Below are positions 24,690-32,474 of a stretch of DNA of 42,239 nt, in pieces. Source of the stretch: a virus; the IMG/VR virus record IMGVR_UViG_3300023184_000239, positions 1 to 42,239 of that record; one strand, 5' to 3'. The notes under the pieces were generated by a model, which was not told where the DNA came from, did no database searches, and worked only from the letters and a program-made list of their open reading frames with translations. How positions within the stretch are numbered: the stretch's first letter is position 1; every line of letters begins with the position of its first letter. Made by a program: the position numbers and the translations under genes.

Positions 24690-26372
24690 ATGGCATTCGA
24701 AATATTTGGTTTTAAAATTGGTAAAATTGAGGATGAAGTAAAAGAAGCCATTTCTATTCCATCATTTGTACCAAAGCCTAACGAGGATGGAGCAGTTGAA
24801 ATTGCTCCTGGTGGATCATATGGCACATATATTGATCTAGAATCTACTGCAAAATCCGAAATTGAATTAGTCACGAAATATCGCCAAATGGCTCAACAGC
24901 CAGATATTGATTTGGCAATACAAGACATTGTAAACGAAGCAGTCATCAATGATAAAGGCAATCTTCCAGTAACACTCAATCTAGATAAATTAGATCAGCC
25001 GGCTCGCGTAAAAACAAAACTTACAGAAGAATTTGAAAAGATATTGACGCTCTTAGACTTTCAAAATATGGCTCATGATATATTTCAACGATGGTATGTC
25101 GATGGAAGAATCTATTATCATATGATGATCGACCCCAAAAAGCCTCGCGAGGGTATTAAAGAGCTTCGCTATATTGATCCAAGAAGAATGAGAAAACTTA
25201 GAGTTCCTATCACCAATAGAGCCGATGCGACTCCGAATGATAAATCTGCAATTGTTCGCCCATTCCAAGAATATTATTTGTATAATAAATCTGGTCATAC
25301 TAATATGGGAACTGTCACACAGGGCGTGAAAATTTCTCCTGATAGTATATGCCATGTTCATTCCGGATTGTTAGATGAGAAAAATAGCATGGTTCTTTCT
25401 CATCTACATAAAGCAATGAAACCATTCAATCAGCTTCGCATGTTGGAAGACGCGACTGTAATTTATCGTTTAGCTCGCGCGCCCGAACGAAGAATTTTTT
25501 ACATTGACGTTGGTAATCTTCCTAAGATGAAAGCCGAACAATATCTTCGTGACATGATGGTCAAACATAAAAATCGTCTCGTCTATGACGCATCTACAGG
25601 TGAAGTTCGCGATGATCGAAAATTCATGACGATGCTAGAAGATTATTGGCTTCCCCGCAGAGAAGGAAATCGTGGAACAGAAATAACTACGCTTCCTGGT
25701 GGACAAAATCTTGGACAGTTAGAGGACGTAGAATACTTTCGCAAAAAATTATATCAATCGTTAAATGTTCCTATTAGCAGAATGTTGTCTGAGAGCACAT
25801 TTAATATGGGTAAGTCGTCAGAGATCACCCGCGATGAAATTAAGTTTACAAAATTAATCGCGAGACTTCGTTCTAGATTTTCACATGTGTTCGATAGAAT
25901 TCTTGAGACGCAGCTAGTATTAACTGGCGTTATGTCTAAGTCTGAATGGAAAGATGTTAAAAATTATATTTCTTACGACTTTCAAGAAGACAATTATTAT
26001 GCTGAATTGAAAGAACAAGAAATACTTTCACAACGTATGAATCTTCTACAAGTTGCTGATGGATATGTTGGTAAATATTATTCTCAGGACTGGATACGTA
26101 GAAACATTTTAAGACTTACCGAAGATGATATTAAAAAGATGGATGATCAGATAGCAACTGAGCAAGCTAACGCTCCACCTCCAGAACAACAACAAGATGG
26201 TCAGAAAGAACAAGCAGCTCCACCAGCGCCTGCACCACAAGGAGCTCCTCCACCTCCGCCAAAAGATGCTAAAAAAATGACGAAGGAGGAATCGGAATTA
26301 ATTCATAATATGTCCATATTAATTGAAAATATAAATATTGAAAATGAGGAATCTTTACAGGATGATAAATGA
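24690..26372 (+). CDS. gp20: Portal vertex protein gp20
   Basis: 560 residues (T4 gp20: 524). Conserved stretches include YRQMAQQPDIDLAIQDIVNE, VNDKGNLPVTLNLD-like text, NMAHDIFQRWYVDGRIYYH and MIDPKKPREGIKELRYIDPR. Further on are YRLARAPERRIFYIDVGNLP, QNLGQLEDVEYFRKKLYQSL and NVPISRMLSES, all typical of the T4 portal. It forms the dodecameric ring that starts prohead assembly and is the packaging channel. The C-terminal tail is Pro/Gln/Ala-rich (QGAPPPPPKDAKKM) and contains a late promoter octamer in its last codons. It overlaps the collagen-like gene by 4 nt. Confidence 0.95.
   Translation: MAFEIFGFKIGKIEDEVKEAISIPSFVPKPNEDGAVEIAPGGSYGTYIDLESTAKSEIELVTKYRQMAQQPDIDLAIQDIVNEAVINDKGNLPVTLNLDKLDQPARVKTKLTEEFEKILTLLDFQNMAHDIFQRWYVDGRIYYHMMIDPKKPREGIKELRYIDPRRMRKLRVPITNRADATPNDKSAIVRPFQEYYLYNKSGHTNMGTVTQGVKISPDSICHVHSGLLDEKNSMVLSHLHKAMKPFNQLRMLEDATVIYRLARAPERRIFYIDVGNLPKMKAEQYLRDMMVKHKNRLVYDASTGEVRDDRKFMTMLEDYWLPRREGNRGTEITTLPGGQNLGQLEDVEYFRKKLYQSLNVPISRMLSESTFNMGKSSEITRDEIKFTKLIARLRSRFSHVFDRILETQLVLTGVMSKSEWKDVKNYISYDFQEDNYYAELKEQEILSQRMNLLQVADGYVGKYYSQDWIRRNILRLTEDDIKKMDDQIATEQANAPPPEQQQDGQKEQAAPPAPAPQGAPPPPPKDAKKMTKEESELIHNMSILIENINIENEESLQDDK
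26330..26337 (+). promoter_or_regulatory. Late promoter octamer inside the end of the portal gene
   Basis: An exact TATAAATA lies 31 nt before ATG 26369 of the collagen-like fibre gene. It allows the inserted fibre cassette to be transcribed without the portal. Confidence 0.65.
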
Positions 26373-27859
26373 ATCAATTAGAAACAGCAAAAATACTTGC
26401 TGCAGCTTTAAAATTAGCTGAATCACAAACTAAAAAAGAAGTTCAAAAACTTCGCGAAGAGTTAGACCTTCGCGAAGTTTCGTTTGTAGAAAAATTAGAT
26501 AAAATAGAATCCACAGAAGGACCCAGTGGAGAAAAAGGTGACCGCGGATTTATTGGACAAACGGGTTCACAAGGAGTTCGAGGCGAGCAAGGAATTCAAG
26601 GCGAACAGGGTATTCAGGGTGAAGAAGGCCTTCAAGGCATCCAAGGTGAGCAGGGTATCCAAGGTGATCAAGGAATTCAAGGCGAACAGGGTATTCAAGG
26701 TGAGCAAGGTATTCAAGGCATCCAAGGCGAAGAGGGTGTTCAAGGTACACAGGGTATCCAAGGTGATCAAGGAATTCAAGGCGAACAGGGTGTTCAAGGT
26801 GAACAGGGTATCAAAGGTGATCAAGGAAAAATTGGTCCGCGTGGAGAACGTGGAATAGCTGGTGATCTTGGACCAATAGGAAAAAACGGTAAAGATGGAA
26901 AAAATGGTAAGGATGGTAAAGACGGTGTAGCAGGAAAGAAAGGTGATAGAGGTGATTTAGGAGAGAAGGGTGATAAAGGTGATCCTGGTTCCGACGCAGA
27001 TGTAGCTCCTTTAGAAAAAAAATTCGAGCAACTAACAAAAACTGTTGAAACAAAAATATCTAGAATCGCATATAGTGCAGCAACTGGACACTCTGCTGGA
27101 TCTGGTGAAGTTAATTTAAAATATCTAGATGATGTGGATCTTAACAGTGTAGATTCTGCAACTAATGGTCAAGTTTTAGTATATAATTCGACTCTTAGAA
27201 AATGGCAAGCAAATACTTCAGGCGGTGGTAGCTCAAACTCATTTACAACTACTATAACAACTAGAAGTATAATACCTGAAGCGAATAATCTATATAATTT
27301 AGGATCATCTTCAAGAAGATGGAAAGATCTTTGGTTATCTGGAAACACTATTCAGCTGGGCGATACAATAATAAAATCTGATGCAAATGGAGGAATCTCT
27401 ACTGCACGAGCACCCGCACCAGGTTCTAATGCTACTATTACATTCGTTGCTCTAAAAGGCGCGAACGTTGCATCGTATTTACAAGTCGCTAACGCAATTG
27501 CGATCTATCAGACAAAAGCTGTCGAACGAGCGGCACTTGCTAATACAAATTCGTATATTGCTACTAAAGCATCTTCTGTAAATCCAACGACGTCGGGTCT
27601 TCTAACTCATACCGGTCGTGCAACAATATCAACAAATTTAACAGTATCTGGAAATACTTCATTATCTAGACTTATTCTTAGTAATGTATTATCAACTCAA
27701 TATGGTGGAACTGGATTAAACTCTGTAACAACCAATGGTATTTTATTTGGAGCTAATAGTTCGATTCTTGGATATCTTACAGGAACTAGTGGACAGATAT
27801 TACAAATTGATTCTGGCGGAATTCCAAAATTTGATCAATTAGATGGTGGAACTTTTTAA
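26369..27859 (+). CDS. Collagen-like fibre protein
   Basis: 496 residues. Residues 1-48 are helical/coiled coil (TKKEVQKLREELDLREVSFV). Residues about 51-209 are uninterrupted G-x-y triplets, mainly GEQGIQ and then GKNGKDGKDG, a collagen-like shaft. A coiled-coil stretch (PLEKKFEQLTKTVETKISRI) follows. The distal part has NNLYNLGSSSRRWKDLWLSG (a phage fibre motif) and GRATISTNLTVSGNTSLSRL (the repeat module shared with 8104, 28154 and 29674), then YGGTGLNSVTTNGILFGANS. It is probably a trimeric fibre. Position inside the head/tail block between gp20 and gp21 suggests an inserted host-range module. Long DNA repeats make it prone to length change. It may be a substrate for the P4H-like enzyme at 11232, though few prolines occupy the triplets. 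Confidence 0.75.
   Translation: MNQLETAKILAAALKLAESQTKKEVQKLREELDLREVSFVEKLDKIESTEGPSGEKGDRGFIGQTGSQGVRGEQGIQGEQGIQGEEGLQGIQGEQGIQGDQGIQGEQGIQGEQGIQGIQGEEGVQGTQGIQGDQGIQGEQGVQGEQGIKGDQGKIGPRGERGIAGDLGPIGKNGKDGKNGKDGKDGVAGKKGDRGDLGEKGDKGDPGSDADVAPLEKKFEQLTKTVETKISRIAYSAATGHSAGSGEVNLKYLDDVDLNSVDSATNGQVLVYNSTLRKWQANTSGGGSSNSFTTTITTRSIIPEANNLYNLGSSSRRWKDLWLSGNTIQLGDTIIKSDANGGISTARAPAPGSNATITFVALKGANVASYLQVANAIAIYQTKAVERAALANTNSYIATKASSVNPTTSGLLTHTGRATISTNLTVSGNTSLSRLILSNVLSTQYGGTGLNSVTTNGILFGANSSILGYLTGTSGQILQIDSGGIPKFDQLDGGTF
26447..26480. repeat. 13-bp inverted repeat in the collagen-like gene
   Basis: AAACTTCGCGAAG (26447-26459) and CTTCGCGAAGTTT (26468-26480) are exact reverse complements around an 8-nt spacer. 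Each arm is itself built on the palindrome CTTCGCGAAG. It encodes the LRE repeats of the N-terminal coiled coil. Confidence 0.8.
26651..26791 (+). repeat. 42-nt direct repeat in the collagen-like shaft
   Basis: Positions 26651-26692 and 26750-26791 are identical, 99 bp (33 codons, 11 triplets) apart. A 21-nt part of it also occurs at 26591-26611. Slippage between copies would change shaft length in frame. Confidence 0.85.
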
Positions 27860-28131
27860 TGAGTAAAGAAAAAGAAGCGTTAGATGAGTATATATCTCAA
27901 CAGCAACAAAAAATAAACGATCTAACACAAACTGTTCTTCTCTTACAAACAAGGAATATTTTGTTGGAGAAAGAACTATTGGCTTTTAGAGGATATATTT
28001 TAGAAAAGAATGAAATTCAAGTATCCAGAGGATCTGTTTTAAACCATATATCTAAAGTAAGAGTTGAAGAGACTAAAGAAACTAAAGAGATTAATAATTT
28101 TTCTAATCTTAAAAATAAATCTTATAAATAG
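27859..28131 (+). CDS. Small coiled-coil protein of the fibre cassette
   Basis: 90 residues, starting within the stop of the collagen-like gene (TAATG). The sequence YISQQQQKINDLTQTVLLLQ and NILLEKELLAFRGYILEKN is strongly helical with leucine heptads, so it probably forms a coiled coil. The rest is charged (EETKETKEINN) and probably flexible. It could be a chaperone or trimerisation factor for the preceding fibre, but there is no family match. Its last codons (TCT TAT AAA TAG) contain a late promoter octamer. Confidence 0.55.
   Translation: MSKEKEALDEYISQQQQKINDLTQTVLLLQTRNILLEKELLAFRGYILEKNEIQVSRGSVLNHISKVRVEETKETKEINNFSNLKNKSYK
28123..28130 (+). promoter_or_regulatory. Late promoter octamer overlapping a stop codon
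   Basis: An exact TATAAATA spans the last two sense codons and part of the stop of the preceding gene, 23 nt before ATG 28154. Confidence 0.75.
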
Positions 28132-28153
28132 TATAAATCATTGGGGGTAAATT

Positions 28154-29563
28154 ATGGCTTCTACGATTAAAATCAAACGCAATAATACTGGTGGTGTGGT
28201 TCCATCCTCTTTGAGTGCTGGTGAATTAGCAATCAATACAGTTGATCGTAAACTGTATTCTTCAGATGGTGCAACAGTATTTGCCGTTTCTGCAGAACCG
28301 TCACTAGGTAATACGAATTCATATATTGCTACTAAAGTCAATACGACTACATTCAATTCTGCGTTAGCTAACACTAACACATATATTGCTACTAGAGTTA
28401 GCACATCTACATTCAATTCTGCTCTAGCCAATACTAATACTTATATCGGGACCAAAGTATCGTCTGTAAACCCTGCGACTTCTGGTCTTTTAGCTCATAC
28501 TGGTCGTGCAACAATATCTACGAATCTCGCAGTATCTGGTAATACTTCTACCAATAAAGCGACTGTCACAAGTAGACTTGATGCATCAAATGCCAATACA
28601 CTTATTGGATCGTTATCGGCAAATGGCTCTCTCGGAAGTTCAGGATATTCTTTAAAGTCTAATGGAACAACCGTGTATTGGGGCGCAGTTGCCGCAGCTA
28701 CGTTTACAGCATCGAGTACAGATACATTAACGAATAAGACTTTCGATACAGCAGGAACCGATAACGTATTTAAAATTAACGGCACGGGAATTACAGCGGT
28801 AACTGGAACTGGTTCTGTTGTTCTTGCGAACAGCCCTACACTAATTACTCCTGCGCTCGGAACTCCATCTGCGTTAGTCGGTACAAATATCACAGGAACT
28901 GCAACTGCATTTACTGCATCTAATGTTACTACAAATGCAAATTTAACTGGCGATGTTACAAGTGTTGGAAATGCTACAACTCTTGCCACTGTTAATTCTA
29001 ATGTTGGAGGATTTGGTGGTTCGACTGCAATACCATCTGTTACTGTAAATGCAAAAGGATTAGTAACAGCTATATCTACATCCGCTGTAGTTGCTCCAGC
29101 AGGAACTCTTTCTGGATCCGCGCTTGCTTCTGGTGTAACTTCTTCTTCTCTGACATCATTAGGTACGATTACAGCATTAGCAGCTGGAACTGTCAGTGCT
29201 TCTGGTCTTGTTGCAGCTCAGGGAAGACTAACTGTAGGAACTAACCTAGCAGTATCTGGTAATACTACAATTGGCGGCAATCTTACTGTTTCTGGATCAC
29301 TAACATATATTGATTCAACAACTATATCTCTTGGCGATAATATGATTAAGATCGCCAATAATAATGTTGGTGATTCGATCGATATGGGTATCTATCAAAC
29401 ATATACTTCAAGTGGTAAAAAGTATACTGGTATGATTCGCGACGCCTCTGATGGTGTTTATAAATTTTTCTATGGTCTTGTATCAGAACCTAATCAGACT
29501 ATTGATTTTAGCACAACTACGCAAGCTCAAATCGACGCATTAATTGATGGTGGAACTTATTAA
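28154..29563 (+). CDS. Repeat-rich tail fibre/virion protein
   Basis: 469 residues. The N-terminus ASTIKIKRNNTGGVVPSSL then AGELAINTVDRKLYSSDGA is a head domain widespread in phage fibres (similar to the major tropism determinant N-terminal domain). Three near-identical repeats (TTFNSALANTNTYIATRVST type) and the shared GRATISTNLAVSGNTS module follow. The middle has the common phage pattern SSTDTLTNKTFDTAGTDNVF and NANLTGDVTSVGNATTLATV. The end YIDSTTISLGDNMIKIANNN, then GMIRDASDGVYKFFYGL, resembles cyanophage structural proteins. It is probably an elongated trimeric fibre, expressed late. It is followed by a 110-nt gap with two GAAA hairpins. Confidence 0.65.
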   Translation: MASTIKIKRNNTGGVVPSSLSAGELAINTVDRKLYSSDGATVFAVSAEPSLGNTNSYIATKVNTTTFNSALANTNTYIATRVSTSTFNSALANTNTYIGTKVSSVNPATSGLLAHTGRATISTNLAVSGNTSTNKATVTSRLDASNANTLIGSLSANGSLGSSGYSLKSNGTTVYWGAVAAATFTASSTDTLTNKTFDTAGTDNVFKINGTGITAVTGTGSVVLANSPTLITPALGTPSALVGTNITGTATAFTASNVTTNANLTGDVTSVGNATTLATVNSNVGGFGGSTAIPSVTVNAKGLVTAISTSAVVAPAGTLSGSALASGVTSSSLTSLGTITALAAGTVSASGLVAAQGRLTVGTNLAVSGNTTIGGNLTVSGSLTYIDSTTISLGDNMIKIANNNVGDSIDMGIYQTYTSSGKKYTGMIRDASDGVYKFFYGLVSEPNQTIDFSTTTQAQIDALIDGGTY

Positions 29564-29585
29564 TAAATAAGTCAGTATCTAAATA

Positions 29586-29648
29586 ATTCTGGGAGACCGA
29601 AAGGCTTCTCCCAGAATATTTAGAGAGGTCGAAAGACTTTCTCTAAAC
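29586..29648 (+). ncRNA. Two tandem GAAA-tetraloop hairpins between fibre genes
   Basis: The 110-nt gap 29564-29673 holds two hairpins. The first (29586-29617) has an 11-bp lower stem ATTCTGGGAGA/TCTCCCAGAAT topped by CC-GAAA-GG, with a 2-nt bulge on the 3' side. The second (about 29619-29648) has GTC-GAAA-GAC at the tip and a lower stem TTTAGAGA/TTCTCTAAA with a bulged T. Both tips are GNRA tetraloops, and the design is repeated. No T-tract follows, so these are not classical terminators. They may stabilise mRNA or tune the gene at 29674. The function is inference. Confidence 0.6.
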
Positions 29649-29673
29649 ATCCTACATAGGAAAAAATGATATT

Positions 29674-30678
29674 ATGGCTTCAACCATAAAGATTAAGCGC
29701 AGTTCTGTACCTAATAAAATACCAACAACTTCAGACATCGCCACAGGCGAACTGGCTATTAATACCAAAGACAGGAAGATATATTCCTCGAATGGTAATG
29801 CTGTTTTCAGTTTTACATCAGACTATCTTCAAGTCGCAAACGCAGTTGCTACATATACAACAAAAGCGTCACCAACTACTTCTGGAGTTTTAGCCCATAC
29901 TGGTCACGCAACAATATCAACGAATCTTACAGTATCTGGAAATACAGTAATCGGAAAACTCGTAGCCAATGGTTCTCTAGGAACTTCTGGATATGCTTTA
30001 AAGTCTAATGGATCAACTGTTTATTGGGATGCTGTTGGAAGTGGTGCTGGTGGTGGTTCTTCTGGAGCTTCATGGGCTGCATTAACATCTACCAATACAG
30101 CTATTAGAACTCTTGTTTCTGATAGATTGCAAGTCGCTAATGCTGCTGCCATATATCAGACAAAAGCTGTTGAACGATCAGCACTCGCAAATACTAATCT
30201 CGCAATCACGAATGTTAAAACTGGTTTAACAACTACAAATACTGCTATTAGATTATTGGTATCTGATAGATTACAAGTCGCTAATGCTGTTATTCTATAT
30301 GCATCAAAATATGATAGTCAATATTTATTGACTGGTACGACGACTAATGCGACTGAAACAGAGCTATTGATTGGTGGAGTATCGCGCGTTTCAGTTACAT
30401 CGGGTAAAACTGCGTATTATACAATCGATATAGTCGCTCGACGAACAGATACTACTGGAGATCATGCTGCATTTAGATTACAAGGTGTAGTAAATAATAA
30501 TGGTGGAACTGTAATAGATATTGGCTCGATATTTGAAACGATAATATATAGATCGAATGCTAATTATATGGTAGATGCTCGAGCAGATAATACTAACGAT
30601 TCAATTAATATATATGTAACTGGAGTCGCAGGTCATACACTAAGTTGGCGTGCAATAATAACAATCATGCAGGTATAA
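29674..30678 (+). CDS. Tail fibre/virion protein, paralogue-like to 28154
   Basis: 334 residues. It has the same N-terminal domain as the preceding protein (ASTIKIKRSSVPNKIPTTSD, then TGELAINTKDRKIYSSNGNA), then the shared module GVLAHTGHATISTNLTVSGN, then repeats TNTAIRTLVSDRLQVANAAA and TNTAIRLLVSDRLQVANAVI. The C-terminal 110 residues are a separate beta domain (TTNATETELLIGGVSRVSVT, YTIDIVARRTDTTGDHAAFR and GHTLSWRAIITIMQV) of a type seen at the tip of fibre proteins. It is probably a fibre subunit with a different tip from its neighbour. It ends 1 nt before the next gene. Confidence 0.65.
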   Translation: MASTIKIKRSSVPNKIPTTSDIATGELAINTKDRKIYSSNGNAVFSFTSDYLQVANAVATYTTKASPTTSGVLAHTGHATISTNLTVSGNTVIGKLVANGSLGTSGYALKSNGSTVYWDAVGSGAGGGSSGASWAALTSTNTAIRTLVSDRLQVANAAAIYQTKAVERSALANTNLAITNVKTGLTTTNTAIRLLVSDRLQVANAVILYASKYDSQYLLTGTTTNATETELLIGGVSRVSVTSGKTAYYTIDIVARRTDTTGDHAAFRLQGVVNNNGGTVIDIGSIFETIIYRSNANYMVDARADNTNDSINIYVTGVAGHTLSWRAIITIMQV

Positions 30679-30679
30679 A

Positions 30680-31162
30680 ATGACTAGAAGAACCCGAAGC
30701 ATATTAATCGATTCGACCATTGGTAAAATGTTTACTGGAACTGCTGATCTATCGACAGCAACTGCGGCAAATCTCATAGCAGGATCGACATTAAGAAATA
30801 TCCAGAATAATTACGGAACAAACACCACAATTGCAAAAGTTGTTACAAATGCTTTTAAAGCTCTATCATTTCCATCTAATGCTATCATAACATCAGTGAA
30901 GGTTATGATAGATACTAAAAATTCCACTGCTGCCCAATCTACAGGTTCCAGTATTATCCTAACTCTTAAAACTGGAACTACATACGCAACATCTACAAGT
31001 GTTGGTACAGTATCTTTAGCAGCATCAACATCATCTGCTACAACTTCAATCACTATATCAGTCGCAGCTGGAGATTCTTTATTTGCAGATATAACACAAG
31101 TAGGATCTATAAAACCGGGCATTGGATTATCTTATACTGCTTATTATTTTATTGGATATTAA
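30680..31162 (+). CDS. Small beta-rich virion-like protein
   Basis: 160 residues, Ser/Thr/Ala-rich. The N-terminus TRRTRSILIDSTIGKMFTGT precedes an alternating beta pattern (NAIITSVKVMIDTKN, SSIILTLKTGTTYATSTSVG, TSITISVAAGDSLFADITQV). It has no cysteine and no signal peptide. It resembles a beta-sandwich accessory domain of fibre or baseplate proteins, but no family is recognised. It lies 1 nt after the fibre gene and 1 nt before the next small gene. Confidence 0.5.
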   Translation: MTRRTRSILIDSTIGKMFTGTADLSTATAANLIAGSTLRNIQNNYGTNTTIAKVVTNAFKALSFPSNAIITSVKVMIDTKNSTAAQSTGSSIILTLKTGTTYATSTSVGTVSLAASTSSATTSITISVAAGDSLFADITQVGSIKPGIGLSYTAYYFIGY

Positions 31163-31163
31163 T

Positions 31164-31382
31164 ATGACAGAAGACGAAATCAAAAATTATTTTAATCAAC
31201 ATAAAATTTACAAATATGCTGGAACAATAAATGAATTGGAATTAAAGATGCAAACAGCATTGATCAGTTTCAATACTCTAAGGGTTAGTGATAATATATA
31301 TTTTGTTTGCCAAAATCAAGAAGATCCCAATGTGATTAATGATAATAAACTCAGTGTATTCTATACACCAGAAGGAATTTAG
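31164..31382 (+). CDS. Small hypothetical protein of the fibre cassette
   Basis: 72 residues from ATG 31164; an upstream in-frame TTG at 31122 would overlap the preceding gene by 41 nt and is unlikely. The sequence MTEDEIKNYFNQHKIYKYAG is helical, followed by strands around DNIYFVCQNQEDPN and KLSVFYTPEG. No family is recognised. It sits between two virion-like genes with 1- and 2-nt spacers, so it is probably a small structural or assembly protein. Confidence 0.5.
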   Translation: MTEDEIKNYFNQHKIYKYAGTINELELKMQTALISFNTLRVSDNIYFVCQNQEDPNVINDNKLSVFYTPEGI

Positions 31383-31384
31383 AT

Positions 31385-32473
31385 ATGTATGCAAAATTAG
31401 TAGTTGGCGGAACAGCAATTACCGCAATTGCAGCGATGCGAGATATAGTCAGATTAATAACATCTGCTACTCCAAGCACAAGTCTATTGGGCGGATTCAG
31501 CACAGCGTCATCCATAATAGTAGATTCCACTGCAGCTGGTTGGACATATGTTGGTGGCAACAGAGCAGCAGATCAGCCAACGATCGCAGCCACTGGCGCA
31601 GCAACAACTCTTGATGGTGCTGCATGGAACTTATGTTGTTCCGCACCATGTCTTAGTGGGTCTGCATTAAAATACGCTGTATTTAATCCAATTGCATATA
31701 CAACATATACTGGGTCTATCGCCGGCACAGTTCCGATAACAGGATTTACATTGACAGGAGCTAGTTCTGCATCAGCTCTAGGAGTTGTTACGAATGAAGG
31801 TCCACGGATTTATGCAGTAAATCCGAATGGAACCAGCTCGCAAAATAATTATGCAAATCGATTAACTAATAAATATCATCTGACGGACGCAGCCAGCGTT
31901 ATCCATGTGATCGCTAATGCGAGGCATATTACAATAATCCAAGAAGGAAGAGGATTATCTGCAATATGGGAATCTAGCATGACCGACGCGCATACTTTTT
32001 ATGGCACTGCACCATTCGTGCAATATTGTCATTACTATTCTCCACAATACGGGACTGAGGGTGTTATAGTACCCACTTCATCTACAACTAGTGTAAATGC
32101 CACTGGAGCAAATCCGATGTTCAATTCTGTTTTCAATATTACAAATCCTAATACTGGAACAAATTATGGCACATTTGATGTGACCGCAGCGACCGGATCA
32201 ATTAATGTAAATCAAACAGCACTCTGGCAAACATATTCTGGAATGAGAAGTAATTCTATCACTGCTGCAGGAGCGCCTACTTATGTAATAACTCCAATTT
32301 TTTATAATACAACTTGGATTGGTTATCCGACTCAATTTGTGACTGGAGTAGTTCCGATATATTGGGCTAATGGTAATATGGGTAACACAGGGGATAGTGT
32401 GGATGTGAGTGGAGATACTTATAAGTTCTTCAACGCAGGCACAGGTTTTGGTGTAATAATGAAAACTAGTTAA
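31385..32473 (+). CDS. Putative virion structural protein of the fibre cassette
   Basis: 362 residues, rich in Thr, Ser, Ala and Gly. The start YAKLVVGGTAITAIAAMRDI and the segment GWTYVGGNRAADQPTIAATG resemble virion proteins of marine myophages that carry a receptor-facing beta domain. A central block KYHLTDAASVIHVIANARHI then IIQEGRGLSAIWESSMTDAH is the best-defined part. There is a cysteine cluster CCSAPC, unusual for a virion protein. No enzyme motif is recognised. It is followed 1 nt later by the LamG-like gene. Confidence 0.5.
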   Translation: MYAKLVVGGTAITAIAAMRDIVRLITSATPSTSLLGGFSTASSIIVDSTAAGWTYVGGNRAADQPTIAATGAATTLDGAAWNLCCSAPCLSGSALKYAVFNPIAYTTYTGSIAGTVPITGFTLTGASSASALGVVTNEGPRIYAVNPNGTSSQNNYANRLTNKYHLTDAASVIHVIANARHITIIQEGRGLSAIWESSMTDAHTFYGTAPFVQYCHYYSPQYGTEGVIVPTSSTTSVNATGANPMFNSVFNITNPNTGTNYGTFDVTAATGSINVNQTALWQTYSGMRSNSITAAGAPTYVITPIFYNTTWIGYPTQFVTGVVPIYWANGNMGNTGDSVDVSGDTYKFFNAGTGFGVIMKTS

Positions 32474-32474
32474 T

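Noticed and set aside
26570-26830. CRISPR-like regular repeats
   Set aside because: The units are 9-nt codon triplets of a collagen-like protein with no distinct spacers, so this is coding repetition.
26526-27053. Open frames opposite and out of frame with the collagen-like repeat
   Set aside because: The products are periodic copies of the GEQGIQ repeat in other frames, with no start signals.
28154-28300. Diversity-generating retroelement suggested by the Mtd-like N-terminal domain
   Set aside because: No reverse transcriptase, template repeat or C-lectin variable region is visible in the window.
28495-28989. 164-codon minus-strand frame within the 28154 fibre gene
   Set aside because: It is a valine/alanine-rich mirror of Thr/Asn/Gly codons of a repetitive gene, with no start signals.
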